Assembly: GCA_947311335.1 (NCBI GenBank) | Contig: CAMZKR010000070.1 | Coordinates: 1 to 13,616, forward strand | Source: an uncultured bacterium | GTDB taxonomy: Bacteria > Patescibacteriota > Gracilibacteria > BD1-5 > UBA6164 | Reading direction: 5' to 3' | Length of the DNA: 13,616 nucleotides | Shown here: piece by piece, positions 1 through 6,884 of the stretch | Numbering within the stretch: the first letter of the stretch is position 1 | How the letters are laid out: each line of letters starts with the position of its first letter | Made by a program: the position numbers and the translations under genes | The notes under the pieces: generated by a model | Told to the model about the DNA's origin: nothing | Database searches by the model: none | Seen by the model: only the letters and a program-made list of their open reading frames with translations

Positions 1-4
1 AATT

Positions 5-193
5 ATGAAAAAAATATTTAAAAATATTGGTGTTTTAATAGCTATAATAATAGGGTTAGCTGTAGTTTTCTATGGAGGTATGACTTTTAATCAAACACTT
101 TTTATAGATTGATGTATAGATGATGGGTGAGTTATAAAACAATGAATTCATGATTATTGTGTATTTCCTGAAACTAAATTAGAAATTAAATAA
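5..193 (+). CDS. Small membrane-anchored protein with conserved Cys pair (code 25)
   Basis: A 62-residue protein when TGA is read as Gly (three TGA codons, in the second half). Residues 1-24 are a Lys-rich start followed by a hydrophobic helix ending in VVFYGG, so it is a signal anchor or an uncleaved signal peptide. The exported tail carries C37 and C52, framing a D-D-G-G-V-I-K-Q-G-I segment. The spacing suggests a disulfide-bonded mini-domain. The same tail recurs in the frameshifted reading frame at 4123-4288 (NGGILKQGIYDNC there), which supports both the reading frame and the TGA=Gly assignment: GG here is GGG-TGA, there GGT-GGA. One position differs: D-TGA-C here against D-W-C there. The start at 5 sits in the ATTATG context common in this window. 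It ends 31 bp before the deacetylase and may share its transcript. Function unknown; secreted small proteins with C-x-D-x-G-G...C motifs are common but uncharacterised. Confidence 0.7.
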
Positions 194-224
194 ATTTATA
201 TCTTTTTATTTTAACTATTATATT

Positions 225-1703
225 ATGAAAAAAAGAAATTTTAAAATTATGACTTTTACTACTTTAATAGTAGTAATTTTATTTATTTTTAATTATTATA
301 ATAATAATTGAAAACTAATTGAGAAAGTTTCAGCTAAACAAATTATTTGGCAAGATGAGTCCAAATATGATGGTATCTATGTAGATACTTTAAGAGACCA
401 ATTTAATGAAAAAAGATCTTTAATTATTGCAGCAACTCCTGTCACAAAAAATAAAATTATTAATGAAAATTTAAAAAATACTAGTAAGATTTTTATTGAT
501 GAATTTTATAAAGAAGCAAAACAACAAGAAAATGGATATCAAGAATATCTCAAGAAAAATCTTAAAACAGCAACATTTACTACTGATTATGTTCAACATT
601 TTGATGTTTCATTTATTTCAAAAAAATATATTGCATTTGTATTTGATCAATATAATAATACTTGAGGAACAGGTAATGAAAAAACTTTTTCTAAAATATT
701 TTATAAGGATAGTGGTAAGGAAATTTTTTTATCAGATTTCTTTTCAAGTGATAATTATTTAAATATACTGTCAAAACTTTCTGCTAAAGAATTATATAAA
801 AAATATCCAAAAAATACTAAATTTATTGAAGATGGTACTATTCCAAAAAAAGATAATTTTGATAGTGTAGTTTTTACTAAAAAGGGTTTATTAATTTCAT
901 TTGATAAGTATCAGGTATGACCAGGTTCTGATGGTATTGTTGAAATACTTATTCCATATAAAAGTATATCTAAAAATTTATCATCAGAAATGAGAGAATT
1001 ATTTATTGATTCAAATAAAGATTCTTATAATAAAAAAAGTTCTTTAAGTGAAATAAAACCTGTTATTGTAAAAGATACTAAAAAAATAAAAACTAAGTCT
1101 GTAGATTGTTCAGTAGCTCATTGTGTAGCACTTACTTTTGATGATGGCCCATCTATTTATACTGATTGATTACTTGATATTCTTAAAGAAAAAAATGTTA
1201 AAGCTACATTTTTTGTTTTAGGTAAATCAGCAAAAATTCAAAGAGATACAATAAGAAGAATAGCAAAAGAGTGACATGAAATATGAAGCCATTCTTGGGA
1301 TCATAAAAATTTTAAAAAACTCACTTCAAAACAAGCAAAAATACAGCTTACAAATACAGATGCTATTATTTCTGAATTAATTGGACATAATACACCTTTC
1401 TTCCGTCCTCCTTATGGGTCATATACTCATGAAATGTTAACTAATTCCAAGACACCTTATATATTATGGAATATTGATCCTGAAGATTGGAAAGAAAAAA
1501 ATAGAACTATTTTGGTTAATCGTATGAGTTTAGCTTCTCAAGGTGACATAATTCTAGCTCATGATATTCATAAAACAACTATTGCTGCTATACCAGAAGT
1601 AATTGATAAACTTAAAGCTAAGGGTTTTACTTTAGTAACAATATCTGAGTTATTTTCACCAGAAAAATTAAAAAATCATAAAGTGTATTATAATAAAAAA
1701 TAA
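225..1703 (+). CDS. Membrane-anchored polysaccharide deacetylase (DUF3298-like + NodB domains)
   Basis: 492 residues with six TGA-Gly codons. Residues 8-26 form an N-terminal membrane anchor. Residues about 125-250 look like a DUF3298 domain, with the typical end motif VGPGSDGIVEILIPY at 231-245. Residues about 299-478 are a NodB carbohydrate esterase 4 domain: TFDDGP (304-309, with the catalytic and metal-binding Asp pair), H356 and H360 in HSWDH (metal ligands), RPPYG (394-398), DPEDW (418-422) and LAHDIH (444-449). All five NodB motifs are present, so it should be active. The layout resembles Bacillus PdaC, which deacetylates N-acetylmuramic acid; the exact sugar here cannot be told. It acts outside the membrane, on peptidoglycan or another acetylated glycan. 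The TGA codons in EGHEIGSHSWDH fall exactly where the family has Gly. Gly codon use is mixed (6 TGA of 21), and TGA is absent after the HSWDH motif. Confidence 0.95.
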
Positions 1704-1706
1704 ATT

Positions 1707-1744
1707 CCAAACTTAAACTAGAATTCAAGTTTGGAGAATATAAT
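1707..1744 (+). promoter_or_regulatory. 8-bp inverted repeat plus TATAAT upstream of the sensor kinase
   Basis: CCAAACTT (1707-1714) and AAGTTTGG (1727-1734) are perfect inverted arms around a 12-nt spacer, four bases before a TATAAT (1739-1744) and 28 bases before the kinase ATG. There is no T-tract after the repeat, so it is a poor intrinsic terminator. Its place over the -35 position fits an operator better. No good -35 hexamer is visible, so a promoter here would need an activator. This is inference from layout only. Confidence 0.4.
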
Positions 1745-1771
1745 GAAATTACTTTATAAAATAATATAATT

Positions 1772-3004
1772 ATGAAAATCAACAGGCAATGGAAATTTAC
1801 ACTGGCATATTTTATTCCTGTTTTTGTAATTTTTTCTTTGTTTACTTTTTTTATTATTTTCAGTTATTCAGAACAAATATATAATCTTGATGAGGATCTT
1901 TTTGATATTGCTATTAATCTAAAGAAGGGAGATAACTTGAGTACAGAAATAAATAATATTATATCAGAAGAAGATTGGAATACTCTTTCAGCAGAATCTA
2001 TTGATCAAAAATTAAAGAAAGCTGGGATGAGTCCTATTGGCTTTGAAGATGATGAATTCTATAAACTTACACCTTTAGAGATTGAAGAGATTTTTAGAGA
2101 TAAAAATATTTATTTAGAATCCAATGCTTACCCTATTCCTACAGGAAATATAAATATGGAGCATAGAAATTATCCATCTATTTCAATAGAAAAATTGGGA
2201 ATTATTCAAGATAATATTTATAATGCTTTATTTAGGGATATTTTCAGCATTTTGTTTGTTATTACTTTTGTATTTGCTCTGCTAGCACACTTTTTTGCTC
2301 GAAAATCTCTTCAACCCTTAGAACAAGCTCTTGTGAAGCAAAAAGAATTTATCTCTGATGCATCTCATGAAATCAAGACTCCACTGGCTCTCATGAAGTC
2401 AGAAGCAGAAGTGTTATTACGAAATAAAAAATCCTCATTGACTGAGTATGCATCCTTTGCAAAAAATACGGTAGATGATGTAAATAGACTTGATGGGCTC
2501 ACAAATAATCTTTTAGAACTCGCTCAACTAAATAAAAATAATGATACAACTATACAAGAAAAAATATTTCTGAAAGAAATCTGTAAAAGTATTTCTAAAA
2601 AAATAACTTCTACTACAAAAGAGAAACAAATAGATGTAAAAATAAATATTGATAAAGATATTTCGGTTTTAGCTAATAATGATAAAATCACTCAAATCCT
2701 ACATATCATCTTGGATAATTCTGTAAAATATGCAGATAAAAATAGTGATATCATAGTTCAGGCAGAAACAAAAGGAAAATATATCCAACTTATTATTGAA
2801 AACAGAGGGGAAACTATTCCCAAAAAAGATCTCCCACATCTATTTGATAGATTTTATCGTGTCTCAAAAGATAGAAATAAAAAGGGCTATGGTCTAGGTC
2901 TGGCTATTGCAAAAGGTATTATAACTCAACAAGGGGGAACAATTGAAATACAGAGTGAAAATAAAAGAACTCAAGTAATTTTGAATCTTAAAATAAAATC
3001 TTAA
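1772..3004 (+). CDS. Membrane sensor histidine kinase with LS/LTxxQ-like ectodomain
   Basis: 410 residues. Transmembrane helices lie at about 10-30 and 155-175 and flank a 125-residue extracytoplasmic sensor region. The cytoplasmic part has a DHp domain with FISDASHEIKTPLA (phospho-acceptor H199) and a HATPase domain: N box HIILDNSVKYA (N316), G1-like ENRGETIP (343-350), F box LFDRFYR, G2 GYGLGLAIAKGI (372-383). This is the EnvZ/PhoR-type class that pairs with OmpR-family regulators, but no response regulator is in the window. The G1 box lacks the usual DxGxG (N-R-G-E-T-I-P). Sensor residues 63-107 align without gaps to residues 116-160 of the secreted protein encoded next (22 of 45 identical, including D-W, KKAG and IG). 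Unusually for this window, none of its 14 Gly codons is TGA, so it reads identically in the standard code. It may be a late acquisition. Confidence 0.95.
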   Translation: MKINRQWKFTLAYFIPVFVIFSLFTFFIIFSYSEQIYNLDEDLFDIAINLKKGDNLSTEINNIISEEDWNTLSAESIDQKLKKAGMSPIGFEDDEFYKLTPLEIEEIFRDKNIYLESNAYPIPTGNINMEHRNYPSISIEKLGIIQDNIYNALFRDIFSILFVITFVFALLAHFFARKSLQPLEQALVKQKEFISDASHEIKTPLALMKSEAEVLLRNKKSSLTEYASFAKNTVDDVNRLDGLTNNLLELAQLNKNNDTTIQEKIFLKEICKSISKKITSTTKEKQIDVKINIDKDISVLANNDKITQILHIILDNSVKYADKNSDIIVQAETKGKYIQLIIENRGETIPKKDLPHLFDRFYRVSKDRNKKGYGLGLAIAKGIITQQGGTIEIQSENKRTQVILNLKIKS

Positions 3005-3015
3005 AAAAAATATTT

Positions 3016-3049
3016 TTCTCATACTCCTCTCATAGGGATTATATATAAT
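3016..3049 (+). promoter_or_regulatory. Pho-box-like direct repeat with -10 (copy 1)
   Basis: TTCTCAT (3016-3022) and CTCTCAT (3027-3033) are two 7-bp direct repeats with a 4-bp spacer, so the period is 11 bp. They lie 10 bp upstream of a perfect TATAAT (3044-3049) and cover the place of a -35. That is the layout of an E. coli pho box (CTGTCAT repeats, 4-bp spacer), bound by PhoB/OmpR-family regulators. A near copy with identical spacing lies 99 bp downstream. The natural target is the secreted-protein gene at 3241; the natural regulator is the unseen partner of the kinase just upstream. Confidence 0.55.
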
Positions 3050-3114
3050 AGTTGTGTTCAATAAGAAAATGCTAGAAAGAGTCTGTAAAAAGATAGAGAT
3101 ACAAGTAATAAATA

Positions 3115-3148
3115 TTCTCATATTACTCTCATCTACTTTTCTTATAAT
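3115..3148 (+). promoter_or_regulatory. Pho-box-like direct repeat with -10 (copy 2)
   Basis: TTCTCAT (3115-3121), 4-bp spacer, CTCTCAT (3126-3132), then 10 bp, then TATAAT (3143-3148). 16 of 18 box bases match copy 1, while the bases between box and -10 have mostly diverged. A TGTTCA follows both -10 elements at the same distance (3055 and 3154). A third TGTTCA at 3203 has no box. The -10 is about 92 bp from the ATG at 3241, leaving a long AT-rich leader with no obvious structure. Confidence 0.55.
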
Positions 3149-3240
3149 GAGCATGTTCAAACAATATATTTTTCAAAAGATGCGCACTTTAGTAAATATA
3201 TATGTTCAGAATAAATATTTATATCTAACTATTTATTATT

Positions 3241-4014
3241 ATGAAAACAAGAATAAAAATTGCTGTTATAGTAACAGGTACTCTAGCATTGTTTGCAATA
3301 GGGTCGACTGCATTTGCAACAAATAACATTAACATGACAAAAGATTACACTTTAGAAAATACTTCTTTTACAGAGGTATCAGAAGCTGATTTTAAGAAAT
3401 TTGAACATCTTTCAGGGATACGAATCTCAGAAGAAGATTTTCAAAAAATCGAACATCTTTCAGAGGATGAATTTATGAAACAGTTAGAAAAATTAGGAAC
3501 TATACCTACAGGAGATGAAGCTGTATTTATTGCGTGAGATGCAATAAGCCCTGCTTTTGATGACTTCATTGATCCAACACAAGGAATAATCTCAGAAAAA
3601 GATTGGGATACTCTTTCTATGAAGCAGATTGACGAAAAAATGAAAAAAGCAGGGAAAGATACTATTGGAGATTCACAAAATCCTCTCTATACCCTTACTG
3701 TAAAACAAATAGATAATCTTTCTAATGCTCAGTGGGAAAAAATTGATGCAAAATATAATGAGCTATATGGAGACTTTGAAGAAGATTATATAATAGACTT
3801 TGAAGAAGATGACATGGGCTTTGATGATTTTTCTGATTACAAAGATGAAATACTTATAGAAGTTAAATCTGACTATCAAGCTATTAAAAAAGATGTCAGT
3901 AAAGAAAATCAAAAAAAGATAGAAACTTCTCTTAAAAAACTTGAAAAAATTGATATAGAAGACACTTTCTTTCAACTGTTAGATGAAATTATTCTCTTAT
4001 TGAAACAGAACTAG
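3241..4014 (+). CDS. Secreted acidic protein sharing the kinase ectodomain repeat
   Basis: 257 residues, read through one in-frame TGA (Gly99, 3535-3537) that would break it into two pieces in the standard code. Residues 1-26 are a signal peptide ending AFA. The mature protein has related helical segments: VSEADFKKFEHLS (46-58), ISEEDFQKIEHLSEDEF (62-78), IISEKDWDTLSMKQIDEKM (116-134), LTVKQIDNL (152-160) and LSNAQWEKID (160-169). Residues 116-160 match the ectodomain of the upstream kinase. The LSxxQ/LTxxQ steps recall the CpxP/Spy family of periplasmic proteins, but overall homology is unproven. Residues 177-203 are very Asp/Glu-rich (DFEED, FEEDD, FDDFSDYKDE), and the C-terminus is a Lys-rich amphipathic helix. 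Only 1 of 11 Gly codons is TGA. Placed behind two pho-box-like promoters, it is a likely output of the kinase and perhaps its soluble partner. Its biochemical function is unknown. Confidence 0.85.
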
Positions 4015-4021
4015 AAGCTTA

Positions 4022-4053
4022 TTATAGTAAAATTGGTTGGTAATTTACTATAA
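4022..4053 (+). repeat. 10-bp hairpin after the secreted-protein gene
   Basis: TTATAGTAAA (4022-4031) pairs with TTTACTATAA (4044-4053) around a 12-nt loop containing GGTTGG. No T-tract follows. The last four bases are shared with the left arm of the longer hairpin at 4050-4110, so the two structures cannot both form fully. Confidence 0.5.
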
Positions 4054-4110
4054 AGTTAACAGAATAAATACTCAAGTATCTTACTTGGGTATTTATTCTG
4101 TTAACTTTAT
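4050..4110 (+). repeat. Very long hairpin: 29-bp arms, 3-nt loop
   Basis: Bases 4050-4078 are the reverse complement of 4082-4110 except for one T-G pair, which still pairs in RNA. The loop is 4079-4081 (TCT). It sits between the secreted-protein stop and the ATG at 4123. It is followed by A7, not T7, so it is not a standard + strand terminator, and on the - strand there is no T-tract either. It may be an mRNA 3'-end stabiliser, a cruciform or the remnant of a palindromic element. Confidence 0.75.
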
Positions 4111-4122
4111 AAAAAAATAACT

Positions 4123-4288
4123 ATGAAAGAAATAATGAAAAAAATAATTACAATTCTCGTTGTTTTACTCGGACTAGCTGTAGTATATAACTTTTCATCA
4201 AACTCTCTATGAAGATTGGTGTATGGATAATGGTGGAATATTAAAACAAGGGATTTATGACAACTGTATGTTTGAAGAGAATAAATAA
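4123..4288 (+). pseudogene. Frameshifted paralogue of the small Cys-pair protein at 5-193
   Basis: The ATG at 4123 opens a hydrophobic helix (about residues 8-24: IITILVVLLGLAVVYNF) closely like that of the protein at 5-193. In this frame the product ends at 4228-4230 (35 residues). The conserved tail is in another frame: from about 4205 to the TAA at 4286-4288 it reads L-Y-E-D-W-C-M-D-N-G-G-I-L-K-Q-G-I-Y-D-N-C-M-F. Joining them needs the loss of one base near the CTCTCT run at 4203-4209. No ATG starts the tail upstream of 4223. A real mutation, programmed frameshifting at the CT run, or an assembly error would all look like this. The tail motif is intact, which suggests a recent event. Confidence 0.65.
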
Positions 4289-4394
4289 GCTGATTCCAGC
4301 AGAAATATATTAATATGGAATAACATTTACATAGCCTTCATAATTCTCAATCTTAGTTCTAACAAGATTTACAATACTCCACCATTTGAAAAAC

Positions 4395-4429
4395 AAAAAA
4401 AACTCAAGATTTTATCTTGAGTTTTTTTT
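4395..4429. terminator. Bidirectional intrinsic terminator
   Basis: CTCAAGAT (4403-4410), loop TTT, ATCTTGAG (4414-4421), with A8 before (4395-4402) and T8 after (4422-4429). It is symmetric, so it can end transcripts of the left block on the + strand and of the PhnA-like gene on the - strand. The stretch 4289-4394 before it holds no supported gene. Confidence 0.9.
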
Positions 4430-4452
4430 GTTTAGTATATCATAATATTTAT

Positions 4453-4644
4453 ATGCAATAGAAATTAGAGCTTTCATTAGATGAATATAAAAAGAATTTA
4501 TTAGAAGAAAAAGAATGAATTGATGAAATATTAAATACAAACTATTCTTCAGAAGAAGAAAAAAATGCTATAAAGAATAGAGTAAGATTAATAAAAAATA
4601 ATTTTTTAATTTTATTATATCTTTTTAAAAAAGTTTGTTTTTAG
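4453..4644 (+). pseudogene. Remnant of a small coding sequence with an early TAG
   Basis: The ATG at 4453 is followed by CAA and then TAG (4459-4461). After that the same frame stays open for 60 codons to TAG at 4642, with a charged, gene-like product (LDEYKKNLLEEKEGIDEI, then SSEEEKNAIKNRVRLIKN) in which one TGA reads as Gly. No other good start codon is visible near the beginning of the open part. This looks like a small helical protein killed by a third-codon stop. The last 30 bases overlap the end of the PhnA-like gene on the other strand, so the true end may have been earlier. Product unrecognised. Confidence 0.4.
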
Positions 4645-4869
4645 AACCATTTTTCATGATTCGATTAAATTTATATCATTTGTAAGTCTTATATTTTTAA
4701 ATTTATCTCATCTTTTTATATTTTTATCTCATTTTACAGTTAGGTTTTTTATAGCTATAACTGTATCTCAAGTTTTTAATATATTTCAATTACAATCTTT
4801 AATTTCAATATTTTCATTTTCATCGTTTTCTTTTAAAAACCAACTTATATCTTTTTTCTTTTTTGCCAT
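4615..4869 (-). CDS. PhnA-type C-terminal domain protein (YjdM-like), lacking the zinc ribbon
   Basis: 84 residues. From residue 24 on it follows the C-terminal domain of the PhnA/YjdM family: KDCNGNILKTGDTV (24-37), KNLTVKGDKNIKRGDKFKNIRL (41-62) and a closing VLKTNFFKK (75-83), like the KDANGN..GDSV / KDLKVKG / KVKNIRLVEGD / LKSEFVKK blocks of E. coli YjdM. Five TGA codons fall on family Gly positions, which is independent support for code 25. The N-terminal Cys4 zinc ribbon of full-length PhnA (about 110 residues) is absent; instead there is a Lys-rich start (MAKKKK). Despite its name, this family is not established as a phosphonate enzyme, and its role is unknown. It is a lone gene running towards the bidirectional terminator. 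The start is the only ATG that keeps the whole domain. Confidence 0.85.
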
Positions 4870-4908
4870 ACTTATTTAATTATAAAATAATTATTTTATA
4901 TAATATAG

Positions 4909-5413
4909 AAAGTTATAAAAAAGTCTACAAAACAAAGAAATAATATTTTTTATATTTTAGTAAAACAAAATCTAGAGAAACTAGAAAATTAAATAAAAGA
5001 CTTATTTATAGATACAGATTTTTATAAAACAAATAAAAGATTATTAGAAACATTATTTATTGATTTATCTTTTGCTAATTTTTTTTGAATGAAATACTTA
5101 TTCATATTTAGACACAGAAGTTTTATTAAAATATAATGAAATAAGTAAAGAAAAAACAAGTGAAAAAATACAGATGATTTTGAATTATAAAAAGGCTATA
5201 GAATATAGGATTTATTATAAAAAAGAATTAGATTTTAATAAACAAACTTTTCTTGAAATACATTCTTTTTATGAAATAAGCTATTTTTTAAAGAAGAAAT
5301 ATATTATTATAATACTTGCTATTTATGAATTTAATAATACAAGTTTAATAGAAGTATTATGGACCCAAAATTATTTATTAAATTTAGAAAGATATAAAAA
5401 CTATTTTAATTAA
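4909..5413 (+). pseudogene. Decayed gene with stop and frameshift, product unrecognised
   Basis: No ATG begins it. One frame reads from 4909 (KSTKQRNN..LVKQNLEKLEN), hits TAA at 4990-4992, then continues DLFIDTDFYKTNKRLLETLFIDLSFANF to about 5090. The sense then moves to the next frame (YLDTEVLLKYNEISKEKTSEKIQ..), which runs to TAA at 5411-5413. The last 79 codons from ATG 5174 form an apparently intact ORF, but the coding character extends upstream without a start. The product would be a helical, Lys/Glu/Tyr-rich protein of about 165 residues with no recognised motif. The 3' part could still be expressed as a short protein from 5174. Confidence 0.5.
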
Positions 5414-5436
5414 AAAAATATTAAAAAATAAAATAA

Positions 5437-5523
5437 AAAATAAATAGTATAACTGACATTTTTAGAAGAAATTATAGAATAAGTGGAACTATGCATTATA
5501 GTGAAAAATCTCTTGAATTTTAA
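5437..5523 (+). pseudogene. Short coding remnant without a start
   Basis: An open frame of 28 codons reads ...TDIFRRNYRISGTMHYSEKSLEF and ends at TAA 5521-5523. It has no ATG at its beginning and the region before it (5414-5436) is only A/T. It may be the tail of the decayed gene before it or of another lost gene. Weak: based only on amino-acid character. Confidence 0.25.
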
Positions 5524-5571
5524 TTATGTTTATGTTTTATAATAAAAAATTAATTAAAAGAAATTAAAATT

Positions 5572-6408
5572 TTAATACTTAAGATTAAGATACAAACCTA
5601 TTTCTTTATTTTCTCTTTCTTTATCTCAAAATATAATTTCTTTTTCATCTTGTCAATTCCTATATCAAAATCTTCTTTGTATTTTTTTGTTTAAAAATAT
5701 GTTCTTTATTTCTCATGTTTTTAGATGAATTATTTTTATAATATGATCTTGAAGTAAAAAAGAAAATGTTTCATATTTTCAATTAAAAATAAAATCTAAA
5801 ATGATTTCTCTAGAATTTTCTAAATATCAATCAAATCTTTCTCTAGAATCTGTATAATATATTCAGTCTAATTGTTCCAATTTTTCTTTTTTTCTAAATT
5901 TAAAATTTAAAGTTTTTGAATATTTATATGAAGTTTTATGTTTTCTAAAAGTATTTATTCTTTGTTTATAACTTCAACCATTTTTTGGTATATATTTTCA
6001 ATTAAATCATATATTTACGGCCCTTATAAAATCTTTTTCAAATTTTTCTTTGATTTTAGTAAGTGTTAATAAAGAAGAAAGATAAAAATTGTAATCTTTT
6101 TGTAATCTTTCTTTTTCTATTGAATTTGTTGTTTTATTAATTTTTTCAAGTGTTTCTGATGTAAGATTTCTTAATATTTCTATTTGTTTTTCATTTTCGG
6201 ATTTTATTATTTTTTTTTGTCATCAATCTTTTTGTTTTTTTAGATATATTGGACCTCAATTATTTATAATAGTAATTGGTATTTGTTTGCAACCGTTAAC
6301 TAATATTGCAGATATGCTAATAATAGTAAGCTTAGCAATAGTATTCCATTTTTTATTTTTCTCGATTCCAGTATTATCTTGAATATTTAAAGTTGTTAAT
6401 TTATTCAT
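5572..6408 (-). CDS. Putative lipoprotein, unknown function
   Basis: 278 residues with 15 or more TGA-Gly codons. An unusually long, polar N-region (residues 1-26) precedes a hydrophobic segment and a lipobox-like LVNGC ending at C40, so it is probably lipid-anchored outside the cytoplasmic membrane. Residues about 68-125 are highly charged and probably coiled-coil (NEKQIEILRNLTSETLEKI..). The rest has repeated aromatic and basic strands (FNGKY at 135-139 and 208-212, RFDGY, RRFGYRNG), so the C-terminal half may be beta-rich. The recurring FNGKY suggests an internal duplication. I recognise no family. It is transcribed away from thioredoxin, with a good promoter at 6439-6466. The start is the only ATG before the hydrophobic segment; a later start would lose the signal. 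Confidence 0.75.
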
Positions 6409-6438
6409 AATATCTTAATATATTTTAAAACTAATAAT

Positions 6439-6466
6439 ATAATAAACTATAGCATAAAAAAGTCAA
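6439..6466 (-). promoter_or_regulatory. Sigma70-like promoter for the lipoprotein gene
   Basis: On the - strand, TTGACT (6466-6461) is followed after 16 bases by TATTAT (6444-6439), each one base from consensus. This is 30 bases upstream of the ATG at 6408. It is the best -35/-10 pair in the window. Confidence 0.55.
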
Positions 6467-6492
6467 ACTATATACAATTTTGTATAATTTGA
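6463..6492. repeat. Imperfect palindrome between divergent genes
   Basis: TCAAA (6463-6467) and TATACAA (6471-6477) pair with TTGTATA (6480-6486) and TTTGA (6488-6492) around a TT centre, with a small bulge. It overlaps the -35 of the - strand promoter and contains a + strand TATAAT (6483-6488). It could be a shared operator for the lipoprotein and thioredoxin genes. Confidence 0.4.
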
Positions 6493-6563
6493 TTTAAAAA
6501 TAATTTTACTTTTCTTTTTTTGTAATTACTATTTAAATGTATTAATTTTTAAGATTTTAAATT

Positions 6564-6878
6564 ATGGAAGTAATAGTATTAAATGAGTCAAATTTTGATG
6601 AAACTATAAAAGAATGAGTTGTTCTTGTTGATTTTTGGGCTGAATGGTGTGGACCTTGTCAAACAATGTTGCCAATACTTTCTGATTTTACTCAACAAAT
6701 ATGAGATAAAATGAAAGTTTGAAAAGTTAATGTTGATGAGAATTGAAATATAGCCTCAAAATTTAGAGTTATGAGTATTCCTACATTAATTTTATTTAAG
6801 AATGGAAAGCCTGTTGAACAATTGGTTTGAGTTCAACAATTGTCAGATTTAAAAGAGATTGCAAAAAAATATTTATAA
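6564..6878 (+). CDS. trxA: Thioredoxin
   Basis: 104 residues, full length for the family (about 105-109). The active site is WCGPC at residues 28-32 inside VDFWAEWCGPC; the cis-Pro loop is SIPT (P73 next to the active site); LILFKNGKPV follows. It reduces protein disulfides in the cytoplasm; no signal peptide is present, so it is not an exported thiol-oxidoreductase. Five of seven Gly are TGA, including the Gly before VVLVDFW and the conserved Gly near the C-terminus (LVGVQQL), while the CGPC Gly is GGA. The start at 6564 gives the usual length and sits in ATTATG with no Shine-Dalgarno. It converges with hrcA; the two stop codons are 6 bp apart with no visible terminator. The reductase is not in the window. 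Confidence 0.97.
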
Positions 6879-6884
6879 TATAGT

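Noticed and set aside
496..762. Open + frame of 88 codons inside the deacetylase
   Set aside because: Out-of-frame shadow: the deacetylase frame, with TGA as Gly, covers it and shows DUF3298 and NodB motifs.
2894..3326. Overlapping open frames on both strands across the kinase end and the intergenic region (2894-3160 -, 3054-3326 +)
   Set aside because: Low-complexity Ile/Leu/Asn products with no motif; they cover the duplicated promoter and run into the signal peptide of the gene at 3241.
4310..4420. An open - strand frame with gene-like residues (FKWWSIVNLVRTKIENYEGYV) ending at TAA 4310-4312
   Set aside because: No start codon, and it begins inside the bidirectional terminator; the opposite strand is equally open. 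At most an old fragment.
5174..5413. A stand-alone 79-residue gene
   Set aside because: Coding character continues upstream of the ATG with frame changes and no start, so I treat it as the end of a decayed gene.
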